A stretch of DNA of 64,000 bases. Origin: Reticulitermes speratus. Lineage: Eukaryota > Arthropoda > Insecta > Blattodea > Rhinotermitidae. Position 1 is the first letter of the stretch; every line of letters starts with the position of its first letter. This document shows positions 11,135-22,938 of the stretch, in pieces. The stretch is from assembly GCA_021186555.1 (NCBI GenBank), contig JAJKFL010000005.1, forward strand, positions 44,325,635 to 44,389,634, written 5' to 3'. Made by a program: the position numbers and the translations under genes. The notes under the pieces are model-generated. The model was not told the DNA's origin and made no database searches. It saw only the letters and a list, made by a program, of their open reading frames with translations.

Positions 11135-12610
11135 TGCAGATCACACATAGTTCTACATGTTGTTTTTAAGCCTTTAACTATTATAAACTCGAAACTCAAA
11201 CATAAGATGTTTAAAATCTCTGTTTCTGCCTGCAAGAAAGCATGTAGGCCTCTATTGAGTCACTTTTAGAAATGAATCAAATGAAACCCAAAATAAGTAT
11301 CATACGACGAAACATGGAGGTTTTGAACGTGGTAAACGTAGTTACCACTGCCCACGTTCTTTGCTGAAGTGTAAAGAACTTTCATGTGTCATTTCATTTC
11401 GGGGAAAATACCCAAGCTGCCTGGTCCTTCAGTGACTGCTGAGTGACAGGCCTGTCGAAAACGTCAAAATAAGGTACATTTGGCTTGTTACTGTTTCTCA
11501 AGGGAACGAAAGCTAAAAGGATCCTGTAAAGCTTGTAAATACTTAAGACCTCCCTTCAGGCGTCTGTCCACAATTATTCAACTGTGTACGTCATAAAATC
11601 GCTATTTTCAAAATGAGGCCTACATCCATTTGTAGACCCAGTCTAGACAGACCCACTGCTGCTTTATTGACGACTTTCCTTCTCCTTGGAATCCGGAAGA
11701 GCATTCTGAAGAATTGTATTTTCTTGTATCTCATTCTTCTGGCTAAAAAAAAAAGCCTGTTGAGAGATAAGATGTTCCAAGGTAGACGATTGTCGTAGGC
11801 GCCGTTTCTACGCTTCAGTTGAAAGAAATCGGACAAGGATTCCTGAAATGAAAACTGTTGAGGTGGAAAGAGTGTTAATACCTATTGAGCAAAGCGTGTC
11901 ATTTCAAAAATACCAGTTCTGGTTCAGCCGTACCTGTAGCAGCGGCGCAGCAGCAGTAGTAGTAATAATAGTAGTAGTGGTATCAAATGAAATATATATT
12001 TATTGGTCAAGTCAAACTGTACACCAGGTTTCTGCAGTAGGCAGCGCTTACGAGTATGTCTAGTTCTAAAAACAGTATTGCATTTTAACGCCCATTTCCT
12101 CACTCTACCTCCTGCATTTACCAGTATTGTAAATATCCCTCCAAGTCTTATCAACCGAACATCATTTCATATTTTATAACATAAATACTTACTTCCTATC
12201 TTCTCTGAAAGTTTTAGCTATTTTTGGTCACGTTACATTCTGTTCCATTAATCTTTTTAGTAAAATGTTGTATTTTTATAGTTCATTTAATAACTTATCT
12301 GCATCATTCTAAAATTCAGTGAATTATTTTCCACTCCCCTGTTACCTACATACAATTAGAAAAATTAAAACCAATCCCCTCCTACTTATACCTTGAACTT
12401 AAGGTCTCCTGCGTTCTTAGCTTTGGCCATATAAAATAATATAATAATGTAATAATAGAACACAAATGTTTACATAATTCAACTACATCAGTTACTTATA
12501 AATACCAATCACCCAACCCTTCTACTTCTTTTTCTAACTGCCTCATAAAATCCAAAATTCCATTACCCTCCACATTGTTGCTCAATTTTAAGTAGTATTA
12601 GTATTAGCAT
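11135..12610. other. Intergenic with a short trinucleotide microsatellite
   Basis: Mostly unrecognised AT-rich DNA. A mixed AGC/GTA trinucleotide tract lies at about 11934-11981. The minus-strand open frame at 11591-11836 is basic but matches nothing I know. Confidence 0.4.
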
Positions 12611-12640
12611 GTAGCAGCAGTAGTAGTAGTAGTAGTAAAT
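12611..12640 (+). repeat. AGC/GTA microsatellite, left flank of a MITE
   Basis: A GTAGCAGCAG tract followed by several GTA units ends directly at the CAGTGGCG terminus of the MITE at 12641. A much longer GTA array resumes on the other side at 12895. Confidence 0.85.
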
Positions 12641-12892
12641 CAGTGGCGTAGCTAGGTTTTTTGGCGCTCGGGGCGAGTAATCACAATGGCCTTTCTTAAC
12701 AGGAATTCTGAACTTTAATAAAAATCACATTTATTGAATTTCCTGTTACTTGTCTCAATAATTTGAAAATTGTTGAGCGCAGAATATCTAATTTTTATTT
12801 TCATTGAAAGTATTTATTTGGACACCCACTTTGCTGCATCTTGGCCTCTGCCGTCCGGGACGATCACACAACTCCCACCCCAGATACGCCCC

Positions 12893-12894
<2 letters not shown>
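12641..12894 (+). mobile_element. hAT-like MITE inserted in a GTA microsatellite
   Basis: The left end reads CAGTGGCGTAGCTAGG and the right end, reverse-complemented, CAGGGGCGTATCTGGG. These are imperfect inverted repeats of the widespread CAGTGGCGTA type. There is no coding capacity. An 8-bp target duplication cannot be read because both flanks are GTA repeats. A one-ended relative lies at about 61700-61836. Confidence 0.7.
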
Positions 12895-12925
<31 letters not shown>

Positions 12926-13070
12926 AGTAGTAGTAGTAGTAGTAGTAGTGTGGTGAGTGTGGTGGGTGGCAGCGCGGCGGCGCGGCGCGCGGCGCGGTCG
13001 CGGCGCGGTGGCGTGGCGGTGGCGTGTGTGTGTAGTAGTAGTATAGTATAGTAGTAGTAGTGTAGTATAG
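12895..13070 (+). repeat. GTA microsatellite with a GC-rich insert
   Basis: GTA units from 12895 to about 12949 are followed by roughly 80 bases composed almost only of G, C and T in GCGCGGCGG-type strings (12950-13032). More GTA/TAGTA units follow to about 13070. Long open frames on the minus strand here encode poly-Tyr/Leu/Thr and are compositional artefacts. Confidence 0.85.
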
Positions 13071-13505
13071 TACGAAGAATAACACTAATAAGAACAGGCG
13101 TACTAATGAAGAGAACAGAGACTCGCTTATAAGCCACATTACGGCTATCAGCTGCTCAACACAAATATGTAAAAACTCTGACAACAACAATAACACTAGC
13201 ACGCAACGGGATAGATAATATAAAAAAATCCGTAAGCAGAATAGTTGTACTTGCGTTTTAACCAGGTGCGCAGTAAGCTTGTTTGGCCCAGTTGCCAGGT
13301 TAGTGAAGTGGATCCTGGCTTTCATTTGACTAAGGACTACGCAAAACTGTAAATGAACTTCGGAATCTATTGGCATGAAATATTTTTGTCCTTATCAAAT
13401 TTGTAGATGTGACAAAAACATAACTGCCATTTTGACACTTTTGAACAAAAGTAGACTTAAATTAAGTTCCACATAAACTTCTTTCATTACCCAGCGTTCG
13501 TACAC

Positions 13506-13784
13506 GTGTGGTTGTAGTGGTTTCTTCAATTATCGCGTTGTTGTAGTGGTTTCTTCAGTTATCGCATGGTTGTAGTAGTGGTTGGGTATTTCCTTCAGTT
13601 ATCGTGTGGTTGTAGTGGTTTCTTCAGTTATCGCGTGGTTGTAGTGGTTTCTTCAGTTATCGCGTGGTTGTAGTGGTTTCTTCAGTTATCGTGTGTTTAG
13701 TCGTTTCTTCAGTTATCGCGTGGTTGTAGTGTTTTCTTCAGTTATCGCGTGGTTGTAGTGGTTTAGTCGTTTCTTCAGTTATCG
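13506..13784 (+). repeat. 29-bp minisatellite, about nine units
   Basis: Unit core GGTTGTAGTGGTTTCTTC followed by AGTTATCGC. Units 4, 5 and 6 are nearly identical. Unit 3 has a GTAGTG duplication and a GGGTAT insertion, and units 7 and 9 carry a TTTAGTCG variant. There is no spacer diversity, so this is a tandem repeat and not a CRISPR-like array. Confidence 0.92.
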
Positions 13785-14415
13785 TCACAGATATCAATTG
13801 TGCCGAAACGCTGTCGATTTCAGAGCTAGACCGCGAAAAATGACTTAAATTCCGGGACGTACGAGTCATCAATACACAATATGTACTACGTTGTTACTGT
13901 ACATAAATTTGATGTATTCATATAGTAAGATTAGAATTAATTCGAAATATTCTTGCATTTATTTACCTCGGAAAATTTAATCGCTTTGTGTGTTAATACA
14001 AAAACATCCATTATATTTTATCTGCAGCCCATTACGTTGCACTTATGTCATCTATATTACTTTTCCTTACGATACATTTTAATATTATTCCCCGATCTAC
14101 ACCCGAGTCTTCCAGGAGCGCATTACTCAGCAGGTTCATTCAGTCAACATTACACGTATGTTTTTCTTTCCTATACAGGCTACACGTTAAAGCGGTTGCA
14201 GTTTCCGAGCAATAAGAAAAGGTTATTTGTGTACTTTCCTTAATAGTATTCTTTTTCATGCAACTGCGATAATAATTCGTAACCTAGGATGAAACACCAT
14301 GTCGTTATTTGCGTAATATTTTTTTCCTGGAGTAAACAGAAATTTTCTTGCCGTATCTCTCCACTGTGCTTATCACACATGACGCCTACATGACACTGTG
14401 ATTACTTCATTTTAG

Positions 14416-14644
14416 TAGTGGCAGTACATCGCCAACAGGTGGCACGCGCGTGGCGGATGTCAGTCGACGCTTCGATTCTCAGTTCGTAACCAGCTGTGAT
14501 GGTGTTTACGTCGGGTCAGCGTGTGCGGTGACCACGCTGTTATTGTTGTTTTTAATGTCATCGTTGTATGCAGACAGAAAGATGTTGCAGGGACTCCATA
14601 ACCTTCGGCACCACCGTCATGAATTGGGATACCAGCATACTTTG
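14416..14644 (+). CDS. Candidate exon with consensus donor, unidentified
   Basis: A CpG-rich stretch unlike its AT-rich surroundings ends at a perfect donor (CATACTTTG|gtaagt) and can start after CTTCATTTTAG. The frame is open from 14402 through the donor (81 codons) and ends in phase 0. It reads a Leu-rich hydrophobic run (TTLLLLFLMSSLY) and then a basic, His-rich stretch (LQGLHNLRHHRHELGYQ). Alternatively it is a first exon: an in-frame ATG at 14555 would give 30 residues to the donor, and the raised CpG content suits a promoter-proximal exon. I do not recognise the protein and see no matching downstream exon, so it could be non-coding. Confidence 0.3.
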
Positions 14645-16352
14645 GTAAGTCCTGTAATGCTTTATTTAAGAATGTCGGCATGTAAGTTGATGTGATGTTT
14701 CGATTCGCAGAATTTGCCTCTTCTTACTAAATGTCCCCATTTGATCAGTGCGGGCGTGAGTTTTAACAACATGACAAACGCATTGCCTTATTGAATCAAG
14801 TAAGCGCGACTTGCTGTCTTTGTAGGTTTTCACGCGTTCTTCAGTGTTTGTAAGTTGAATTAATCTAATACGGCCGGTTGAATTTTAATTCCGACTTTCA
14901 TTTGGATGCATCAGCTGTTGGTAGGCGGGTGTGGAAAGTTGCTTGCTCAAGGTTCCTTACTGCAATAGGTCAAGGTTGACCTGCTGTACAGGTGCATGGA
15001 ACTCAGGAATGATGATAGTTTTTCACTTCATTTTTTCGTGATTGCGATTTGTGGGGTGAATGTGCGCACTAGAAGGTCATGCATTCCGTATCATGGTCGA
15101 ACTTCCTCTGTAGATAACAGTTCAACATCTGCATGAAAGTAAATATAGCTTATAATTACAAAACGTCTTTTGTTGGCTAGACAATATATCAAGGGTCGTG
15201 CCAAGGGATTTTGGTTTGTAGACTGGTTCTTAGTACCATGAATTGTTAGGATTAATGTAAAAATAAAGTTCTGTTTAACATCTTCGTTGCATTAGAAGTC
15301 GTATGATTTCGTAATGTTTGCGTTTGATAATGGCAACATTATCGGCACTGCTGAGTTACGGTGTCAGTGGGTTTGAGATGTTTGATGACGCTGCATGAAC
15401 TAAGAAGTAAATGGAACTCCAGTTATATTTACGTACGGTTTTCATCGTCAAGGTAGAAGACACTCTTCTCACCCTACGCTTTCTACCATGATAATGGAGG
15501 CAGCACATTCCTGCGCAATGTTATTATATTCTGAGACGTACTAGAAGATGGTAATATTCTTAGACACTACCGGGAACAAAGTCATATCTCACTGATGACT
15601 TCACTTTACATGCTCAGCCCCTATTTACGATCCTCTTTAGTATTTTCCTGTCATCTATGCCTGGGCCTCCCAGGGGATTTTCTTAACTTCAGACTTTCCG
15701 TCTAAAAGTAGACTCAGTTCGTGTTTCTCGTCTTCTCCACGTCCCACTACTCTGATGCCACTTGCCACACTTCAGGTTCTCACAGCGGTACTGATGAAGA
15801 TTCAAGTCTGCACGGCATCATAACGCACAAGGTTTGAAGTTTACCCTTCTTCGCTAAATCGTCTGAAGAGTTTGGACACTATGTAATATTTTCCCTGAAT
15901 CGCTCGGGATGATTTCAAATCCGTTCTTCTGACAAGGGTATCGTTTTATTTTTCTGAAACATATCGTGATACTTTGCAGAAAATTCAGGACAAAAGCTTG
16001 TTGCTAAATCTCGTACTTCACCTTTATCTTCATCTTTAACATAAATACACCAACGTGCAGCCGTCTGAAGTATGAGTGACGTAAACGCCAGTCCCCTTGG
16101 ACGAATGTGGCGGTAGCATCCTAAATTAAGTATCGGCCACTTCCTGCCATATCCTATCCATTTCTTTTCAGTAAGTATCGGATCGTTTCGACGCTATAAT
16201 CTGAGCTGTTGACAGCTGTGTTATATAATCCATAAATAAACACGTAGACAAACGCACACCCGGTCGTTTGTCGTCTCCCAAACTATTTAAAGGATTTTGA
16301 CGAAATTTGGTGTAGGATGTGTAGGCCGACAGTAAACATACCGGTTGAATTA
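14645..16352. other. Intergenic or intronic, nothing recognised
   Basis: If the exon at 14416 is real, this is intron. No SINE, MITE or further exon is recognised. Confidence 0.35.
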
Positions 16353-16505
16353 CATCTTCGTTCTTCTGGGCCGTTACGTAGCTTTGAAAAGTAGTTTGAT
16401 GCCGACGTTTCGGGACAACCTGCTGGTCCCGTGACAAGTAGGTTGTCCCGAAACGACACCAAACTACTGTTCAACGCTGCTTAACGGCCCAGAAGAACGA
16501 AGATG
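16353..16505. repeat. Foldback element F1, copy a
   Basis: Outer arms CATCTTCGTTCTTCTGGGCC (16353 onward) and its complement (ending 16505) enclose CCGACGTTTCGGGACAACCT and the inverted AGGTTGTCCCGAAACG. The short spacer contains CCCGTGAC. The layout matches copies at 20838, 22754, 31179 and 58004. Imperfect arms indicate an older or rearranged copy. Confidence 0.8.
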
Positions 16506-18100
16506 TCATTCATTTTGCGGCTGAGGCCTGAAGTCACGCACATCGGTTGAATTTAAATGTCTGTACCCCTTATTCTTATTCATTTTTGTCTGTTTCTTCT
16601 ACTCCTCCTTCTCCTCCTCCTCTTTCTTCTTCTTCTTTAGCACTAGAACCTTTTAAGTTTGGCCTTGGCTTCCCTCACGACGTATGCCCATTCCGTTTTG
16701 TCCAAAGCTCTTATTCTCCACCGATATTCCGCAAGTCCATTTCGACATCATCCATCCACCTTAATCTAAGTCTTCCTTTTTTTTCTCCCATATCTGTACC
16801 GGTGAACAGTACATTTTGAATATGAAGCTTAAGCTTAATTTTATGGAATACGTGCATAAACAAGTTAGGAAATGCATGCATAATAGAATAATTTGACGCT
16901 TTTGCTCCGTGTTGCTTGGTTTTATCGAATATAACTGCGGCGAATATTTAGCAGAAATGGACTAACGAAAGAAAAATAACCTTCGACTGAGGACATATGT
17001 TATAACTACAACAAAAGGAGAAAGGAAGGGACAGGACAGAAGGGTCGGACATACAGACACAGGAAGGAGACGACAATCTAAAAGAAGCAGAGGAGAAAGG
17101 AAACGGATAACACACCACTGATACTACAAATATGTTAGATATAAATCTTGTTAGTAATGTCCTGCTTAGAGCAGAGTCTGTAAGAGAAGGAACAAAGTGT
17201 TTTAAATAAAATAAAATAAAATAAAAAAATCTTACTCGGAAAATGTGTAAGGGATATAAAGCCTGTGTAGCATTTCTCTCTGGAACATTTGACCGAAACG
17301 TTTCTCGTTCCATTAAATATGTAGTGGCCTATAGTCGAGATGCACATAGGAACGCACTTAGGTGTTTACGTAAAGTTTCCGCTCTTAATTCAGGTGTTAA
17401 TAAAAACCGGAATTAGCCAACAATTTATGGCATAATTCTTCAGTATTAAATATAATGCAAATACTTTCAGTACTTCTGGAGTTGTTACATATATATTTCG
17501 GAACTGAGCTACTCTTCCCTGTCTACCATTCATTTCCACAGCTTCTTGGGTCACAAAGCTGAGTCCCGAACTGTAGGTAGCTAGACAAACGGGCGCATAT
17601 TTGTCATCTTCTTGCATGTGGCGCCTTGTAATCTGGCATAAATTTACTGACTTTTGGTTGAACCTACTATCTCCATCGTCAACTTCTCTTTGTAAACCTA
17701 CCGAAACTTGCTGCGTTGTACAAAACGAATAAACATAATTAAATTTTACAACTTTCACTAGTAACTTTCTTAATATGGCTTTTATTTAACAAAATGCAGC
17801 AGAAAGCACACCGTGTACATGGCGTGATTTGATGATTCTTTGTGTAGGGTGATTGGCAGCCCTGTACTTCTGTACACAGGTGACAGTTGACACTTAATTA
17901 GCGCACTTCGGCAAACTGGATGAACGTTACAGAATTTTAGTCTCGCATTCGTTATAACTCTCCGCAAGGACGGGGAAAATACACACGTTCTTAGGCTGTG
18001 TGTGTGTGGGCGGATTCAGAACAAATTTGGTGAAGGTGATTTACACTGGAAGATGTTGAGGTGACAGATATAGCACCCTCACGAAACATCTGCCAAAATC
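16506..18100. other. Intergenic, includes a TCC/CTT-rich tract
   Basis: Pyrimidine-rich run with TCCTCCTCCT and TTCTTCTTC at about 16595-16645. The following 150 bases (CCATTTCGACATCATCC) may be a decayed dispersed repeat. Nothing else recognised. Confidence 0.35.
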
Positions 18101-18113
18101 AGGTGGTTTATTT

Positions 18114-18370
18114 TTTTTTTCCTATGGCTCGACAGCCCTATATGGGCCTCGACCTCCTCGTTTCGTCGAGGTTTCATGATCACACACATTTCAGACACAC
18201 CACAGTCGGTAGGACTCCTCTGGACGAGGGACCAGCTCGTCGCAGAGACCTTACCTGACAACACTCACAAGAGACAGACATCCATGCCTCCGGTGGGATT
18301 CGAACCCACGATCCTAGTAAGCGAGCGGCCGAAGACCCACGCCTTAGACCGCATGGCCACTGGGATCGGC
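18114..18370 (-). mobile_element. tRNA-derived SINE, family A, full length
   Basis: Target duplication AGGTGGTTTATTT at 18101-18113 and 18371-18383. On the + strand it starts with poly(T) and ends with GGGATTCGAACCCACGATCC (complement of the B box) and CACTGGGATCGGC. The tRNA-like head is at the right, so it lies on the minus strand. The body carries the family blocks AGACAGACATCCATGC, GACTCCTCTGGACGAG and GGCTCGACAGCCC. The head and the clear duplication indicate a fairly recent insertion. Confidence 0.93.
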
Positions 18371-18633
18371 AGGTGGTTTATTTATTCCTTTAATTAGAGT
18401 GAGAGTGTTCCATCAACATGGCTAGAAATAACAGTTAACGTACGAGTAGTTACGGCGAATTCCAGCACGGCGCCCCAGTCAATGCTGAAACAGTGGAAAA
18501 ATTTTGGACATCGTTTATCCGCGAACATTTGGTGCTGCGTTATGGTCGACGCTCTGATTGGGCCATCCATTCTCGAGGAAGCAATATATGTTGTACTTCT
18601 CCTCGTTAACACACCTTCGTTACAAACATTTAG

Positions 18634-18923
18634 GTTTTTTTTTTTTTGTGGGGAAGGGCCCTACAGCAGATGCTACGGACGCACCGCAGCCTTAAGACTT
18701 ATTGTGCAACCTGTGATGAAGATGATTAGTTTTTTTAATTTTACCGTGTAATGGAGCACCGGTGGAATTAAATTGACAGGGGAAAACCGAAGTACTCGGG
18801 AAAAACCTGTCCCAGTGCCACTTTGTCCACCACAAATCCACATGGACTGACCCGGGATCGAACCCGGGCCTCCGCGTTGAGAGGCCGGCAACTAACCGCC
18901 TGAGCCTGAACCATGGCACGGCC
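18634..18923 (-). mobile_element. tRNA-derived SINE, family B, full length
   Basis: Target duplication AACATTTAG at 18625-18633 and 18924-18932. Poly(T) at left; the complement of GGTTCGATCCCGGGTC at about 18850-18870 and CCATGGCACGGCC at the right end give the tRNA-like head in minus orientation. The body contains the blocks GCACTGGGACAGGTTTTTCC and CGTCCGTAGCATCTGCTG in sense. Confidence 0.93.
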
Positions 18924-18932
18924 AACATTTAG

Positions 18933-20837
18933 ATTTAGTAAAATATGTAAAGAATTTGGTTTCGGCCAGGTTTTTCAATCAGTGTTGCCAAAAGAAGACG
19001 AATTTCGTCTGCTGTAACGTGTAGGTAAATTTTTGTTTTGGTGAAAGTGATTAGGCTTGCAGTTAACCCTAATTGAAAATTATCAGTAAAAATAAATATA
19101 GTACGATAAATGTTAATCAGTGTTTGCCTTTGAACTACTGACCTACTTCTCTGACTGTGTCGAAATATGTTCTACTTAACTTTTAAAAACTGTCGTGTAA
19201 ATTAGATTTTGTGCCAGATCGGTGTGTAAATGTTGCCAGCAAAAAAGATAACTTTACTGCTGTTCCGAACGCACCCACTTGTTCACCTCGGACAATATTA
19301 CACAATCAGAAGCTTCGTGGTTTGTGGAATAAAAAAGATAGGGACTTACGATGGGCTGACCTTGTGGCACATGCGACTAGATAAACATTTGGTTGGGTTT
19401 AGTACAAGGAAGACCCATATCACTTTCCTTTGGAAGCTCCCCCATTCGAATGCTGAGTGGAGAACGATCAAGTTGATCAGAGTTTTCCGTGTTTATCCTC
19501 AATTAGTGTTGTTTAATGCAGGGATAGAACCTCAATGTATCCCACCATCGTTTTATTTCAGATTCGTCCCGCTTCTTCATTCATGACTTTGTCTCATTCA
19601 GTGCTGTATAAACTTACAAGTTCATGTGGCGTTATACAAGTCGAATAGAGGGAATTCGTAACGCTCGGAGACAGCGAGACGTTATTTGTGGTTGCAGTAA
19701 TTGGATTGAGCTGGTTCATGAAACGGTGTTTTAACAGTTGGGACACCTTAAATTGTATGCTTGGTAAAGAAAACGATAGTTCTGTAGTCGAGCAAGACTC
19801 CGATGTCCTATATAGGCATGGAAGTACATGAGAATATGCCCTTATTGGTTACAAATATGCACTAATAAAAACTTCTGATCTTCAAATGCTACTTTTATTG
19901 GTTTAAAATAAGCTTAAAATCTCTAGGAATTGTATAATACTGATGAATAATCAAGTAATGTTAAAGGAAAACAAAATAATTGAAAATTACACCCCCCCCC
20001 CCCCCCCATAGTTTGCATCTAGTAAAGTACGAAATCTTTTCAATACTCCCCGATTCAGACTTGTGCTTTTTCTGTCTCAGAAGCAATTTATAATCCGAGA
20101 AAGACCCCTCAATGTCCACAGATGAAATTGTCGTGTATTTGAAATATGGAGTGTCTCAACATTAAACTTTGCAAAGATTTTTGTTTCTTCTCCTTTCAGA
20201 AATATTCACAAAGTTGCATTCAGAAGCAAGCAGGATTCTGCCGCAACGCAGCATCCCACTTTCTTCTCGCTGACTAACTTTTTCAGGGTTCGACTTAAAT
20301 TATTTACCGTTTAAAAACGGCCACGAGTCCTGCAGTGTGTTCCGGATGCTTCTAGTTCCGTTATGGCACTTCGAACATGCAAAGGTTGATCTTATGTATG
20401 CAATATCTTCTACGTTATAATTTTTCAAAACTTACCTCACCAACGCCACACAAGCCACGTCATCGGTGTCAGGGCATGCCTGAATAATTTCTTTAATACC
20501 TTCAAGTTTCTTTCTACAATATTTAACCGCCTTCAGCCACGTAAGACAGCGAGTCAAGACAAGCTGTGGTGGCTGGCGGCACTGTGGAATTTCTCTTTGA
20601 AAGCAACAGGCGTCGATGGTGCTATGCAGAACACCTTCTTCGTGTTTGAAATAAAGCAGTTAACTTGAAGAAAATTGTTCCTGATTTACTCGGCTAATCA
20701 ATTCTGGCCATGTGCTAAGCATGTCATGTGTATTAAATATGGATAAACCATCTGCAGAAGTTGTGATGCAGCGTGTATGTAGGGCTACGGTACTTCTGTG
20801 CACAGAACACGAATATTTGTGTAGTCTACCTTATTAG
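18933..20837. other. Intergenic with a 16-base C run
   Basis: A homopolymer of C lies at about 19992-20007. A 118-codon plus-strand frame at 19230-19586 has no family signature. Nothing else recognised. Confidence 0.4.
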
Positions 20838-21055
20838 GGATCTGCACTCTTCTGGGATATTACGCAGCGTTGAGTGGTAGGTCTGTACCGACGTTTCGGG
20901 CAACATATCGCTCCCCATCTTCAAGGGTTAAGAAGTCCAAGAAGTTTCTTGAACTTATTGAACTTTGAAGATGGGATGACCGACAGGTTGTCCCGAAACG
21001 TCGGTACAGAACCACCACTAAACGCTGCGTAATATCCCAGAAGAGCGCAGATCTC
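20838..21055. repeat. Foldback element F1, copy b
   Basis: Long inverted repeat: GATCTGCACTCTTCTGGGAT at the left and its complement (ending GCGCAGATC) at the right, with CTGTACCGACGTTTCGGGCA and its inverse inside. Spacer GAAGTTTCTTGAACTTATTG. The sequence continues to CGGCGGAAGCCTGAAAG at 21081, a flank also found next to copies c, d and e. Confidence 0.88.
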
Positions 21056-22753
21056 ATCTACATCGCGGCGGAAGCCTGAAAGTGCTTACGTTATTAGGAT
21101 TTAAAATATACAGTATCGTGTTGAAGGAAACAGTTTATTGGCTTTTACAGTTTCTCCAGAGTTTTGAGTAAAAAAAAGATGGGCTTTGGAAGATTTTACC
21201 TGTTCCCGTTTTCCAACTGTTAAATGGCTAATGTACTTTCGTTATCATCGCTGCTGCAATTATCCCGTTTTATTTAGATTCTAGGTAATTTTTGGTAATA
21301 CTAATTCCGATGGAATGAATTGGTTGCAATACACAGCTCCCTCTCCCCCCCCCCCCCCCCCCAAAATTAAAATTGGATTTCCTCTCGCATTCGAGGTGTA
21401 CGATTGCTTGTTACCATAAGAGCTGCGCACACGTCCGAATCGGAATGATACCGTTTCCCACGTGAATTTTCTTTTTTATTCCGCCTTTGTTATGTGGTTA
21501 TTTCTTTGCACGTGCTGTGGTATACCTTTGTTTCTGCACTTGATACCTAGCATGAAACAAACAGTCCTTGAAAAATTGTTCCTGATAATAACACTGAATG
21601 GCATTAGAATAGGTTTTTACATTCGCGCAATAGAAATATATATTGACGTCATAATGAACGGGACGTGTTCTATATTGCAGTACTGACAAGAGTGATCTTG
21701 ACGTCTGGCGTCGTACAAGGGAATTCTGTAGCCACTTGTTGAATATTTGCACTTGTGACACTGTGTAAAAAATATTAGCTAGAAAAAGAAAAGGTAAAGC
21801 ACTTTTAAACGTAACTGAACTCGCAGCAACACAGAGAATGATGGAAAACCAAGAACAAAATTATATAATTCGAAGAGAATACATGATCATTTTTGCGTAC
21901 TTTTCAAAGACACAATTGCAAACGTATCTTCAGATTTTGTTCATAACACTGATCAATAACAGTCAGTCTGACTGTCGGGAAATACAATCATTACATTGTA
22001 TTGTAGTTCTTTATGTTAGCAAAGCGAAATATACTTGTCATAAATCCACAGTTTGACTGTCGTAATGTAGAAATGCGATACAGTTTCTCATAAAAAGAAA
22101 TATCAAACGTGTATGAATAGTCTGAAGCTTAAGTACAGATCCATTGTGTATCTGTTTACGAATCTTAAGTAGCATTTTAGAGTATTTACTATACAGTGAA
22201 ATAGAAGCACTCTCAGAAGAAAAATTGTAGGTAACAGAATGATCAATTGCCGTGAACTTCAAACATTCATTGTAGGTATTATGAAACTGGATCACTTTAC
22301 TTGCCCTTGAATGGAATATTCAGTGCTTTGACATAAAATGTACCTCTTACATCCCGTCATGAAATAAACAGGCTTCTTCCTGAACCTTCGATGTCTGTCA
22401 CAAGTAACGCAAATGTGCTTGTGAAGGGGTCTAACGAAGTACGTAAATAGCTAAGGTAGGTTATGTTACGTCACAGCCCGAAACTCAATCGCTGCGTCAG
22501 TCCGGTGGTACCTGTGTCACGTGTCAGTAAGTGCGTGTGGCAGATATTCTGTGCAGATATTCGAAATAAAAGGAGCGAAGTCATCAATTATATGTCTTGC
22601 TGCTTTGTTTGTTCTTACCTTCTGCCTACAAAGTTCCCACTTTGTGTGCTTGGGGGCGATCTTTTGATGCAAGTTATGTACGAAGTCTGTCCCATTATTC
22701 ATCAGACAAGAGACTTAAAAACGTTGATTTCAGGCTTCCGCCGCGATGTTGAT
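21056..22753. other. Intergenic with an 18-base C run
   Basis: Homopolymer of C at about 21345-21362. Several open frames of 60-90 residues occur on both strands without family signatures. Nothing recognised. Confidence 0.35.
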
Positions 22754-22938
22754 GAAATCTGTGGTCTTCTGGGTAATTACACTGCGTCGTGTGGTAATTA
22801 TTTACCGACGTTTCGGGACAACGTGTCGGTCCCATCTGAATCTTGACCCATGAAGATGGGACCGACACGTTGTCCCGAAACGTCGGTAAATAATTACCAC
22901 ACGACGCCGTGTAATTACCCAGAAGACCACAGATTTCA
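22754..22938. repeat. Foldback element F1, copy c (near-perfect palindrome)
   Basis: Arms of about 80 bases. ATCTGTGGTCTTCTGGGTAA at left is mirrored at right, and inside are TTTACCGACGTTTCGGGACA and its complement. The spacer of about 15 nt is TGAATCTTGACCCATG. Preceded by TTCAGGCTTCCGCCGCGATG, the common flank. The high arm identity implies a young copy or one kept similar by gene conversion. Confidence 0.9.

Noticed and set aside
12864..13376. 170-codon minus-strand ORF
   Set aside because: Its long Tyr/Thr/Leu runs are translations of the GTA microsatellite; no domain.
13506..13784. Regularly spaced repeats resembling a CRISPR array
   Set aside because: Units are head-to-tail with no unique spacers, in a eukaryotic context; this is a minisatellite.
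16547..16819. 90-codon Ser/Pro-rich ORF
   Set aside because: Encoded by a pyrimidine-rich tract; no start context and no domain.
19230..19586. 118-codon plus-strand ORF
   Set aside because: No recognisable family, no splice context, and length within chance expectation for the window.
22463..22846. 127-codon plus-strand ORF
   Set aside because: Its second half runs into foldback F1 copy c; no domain.
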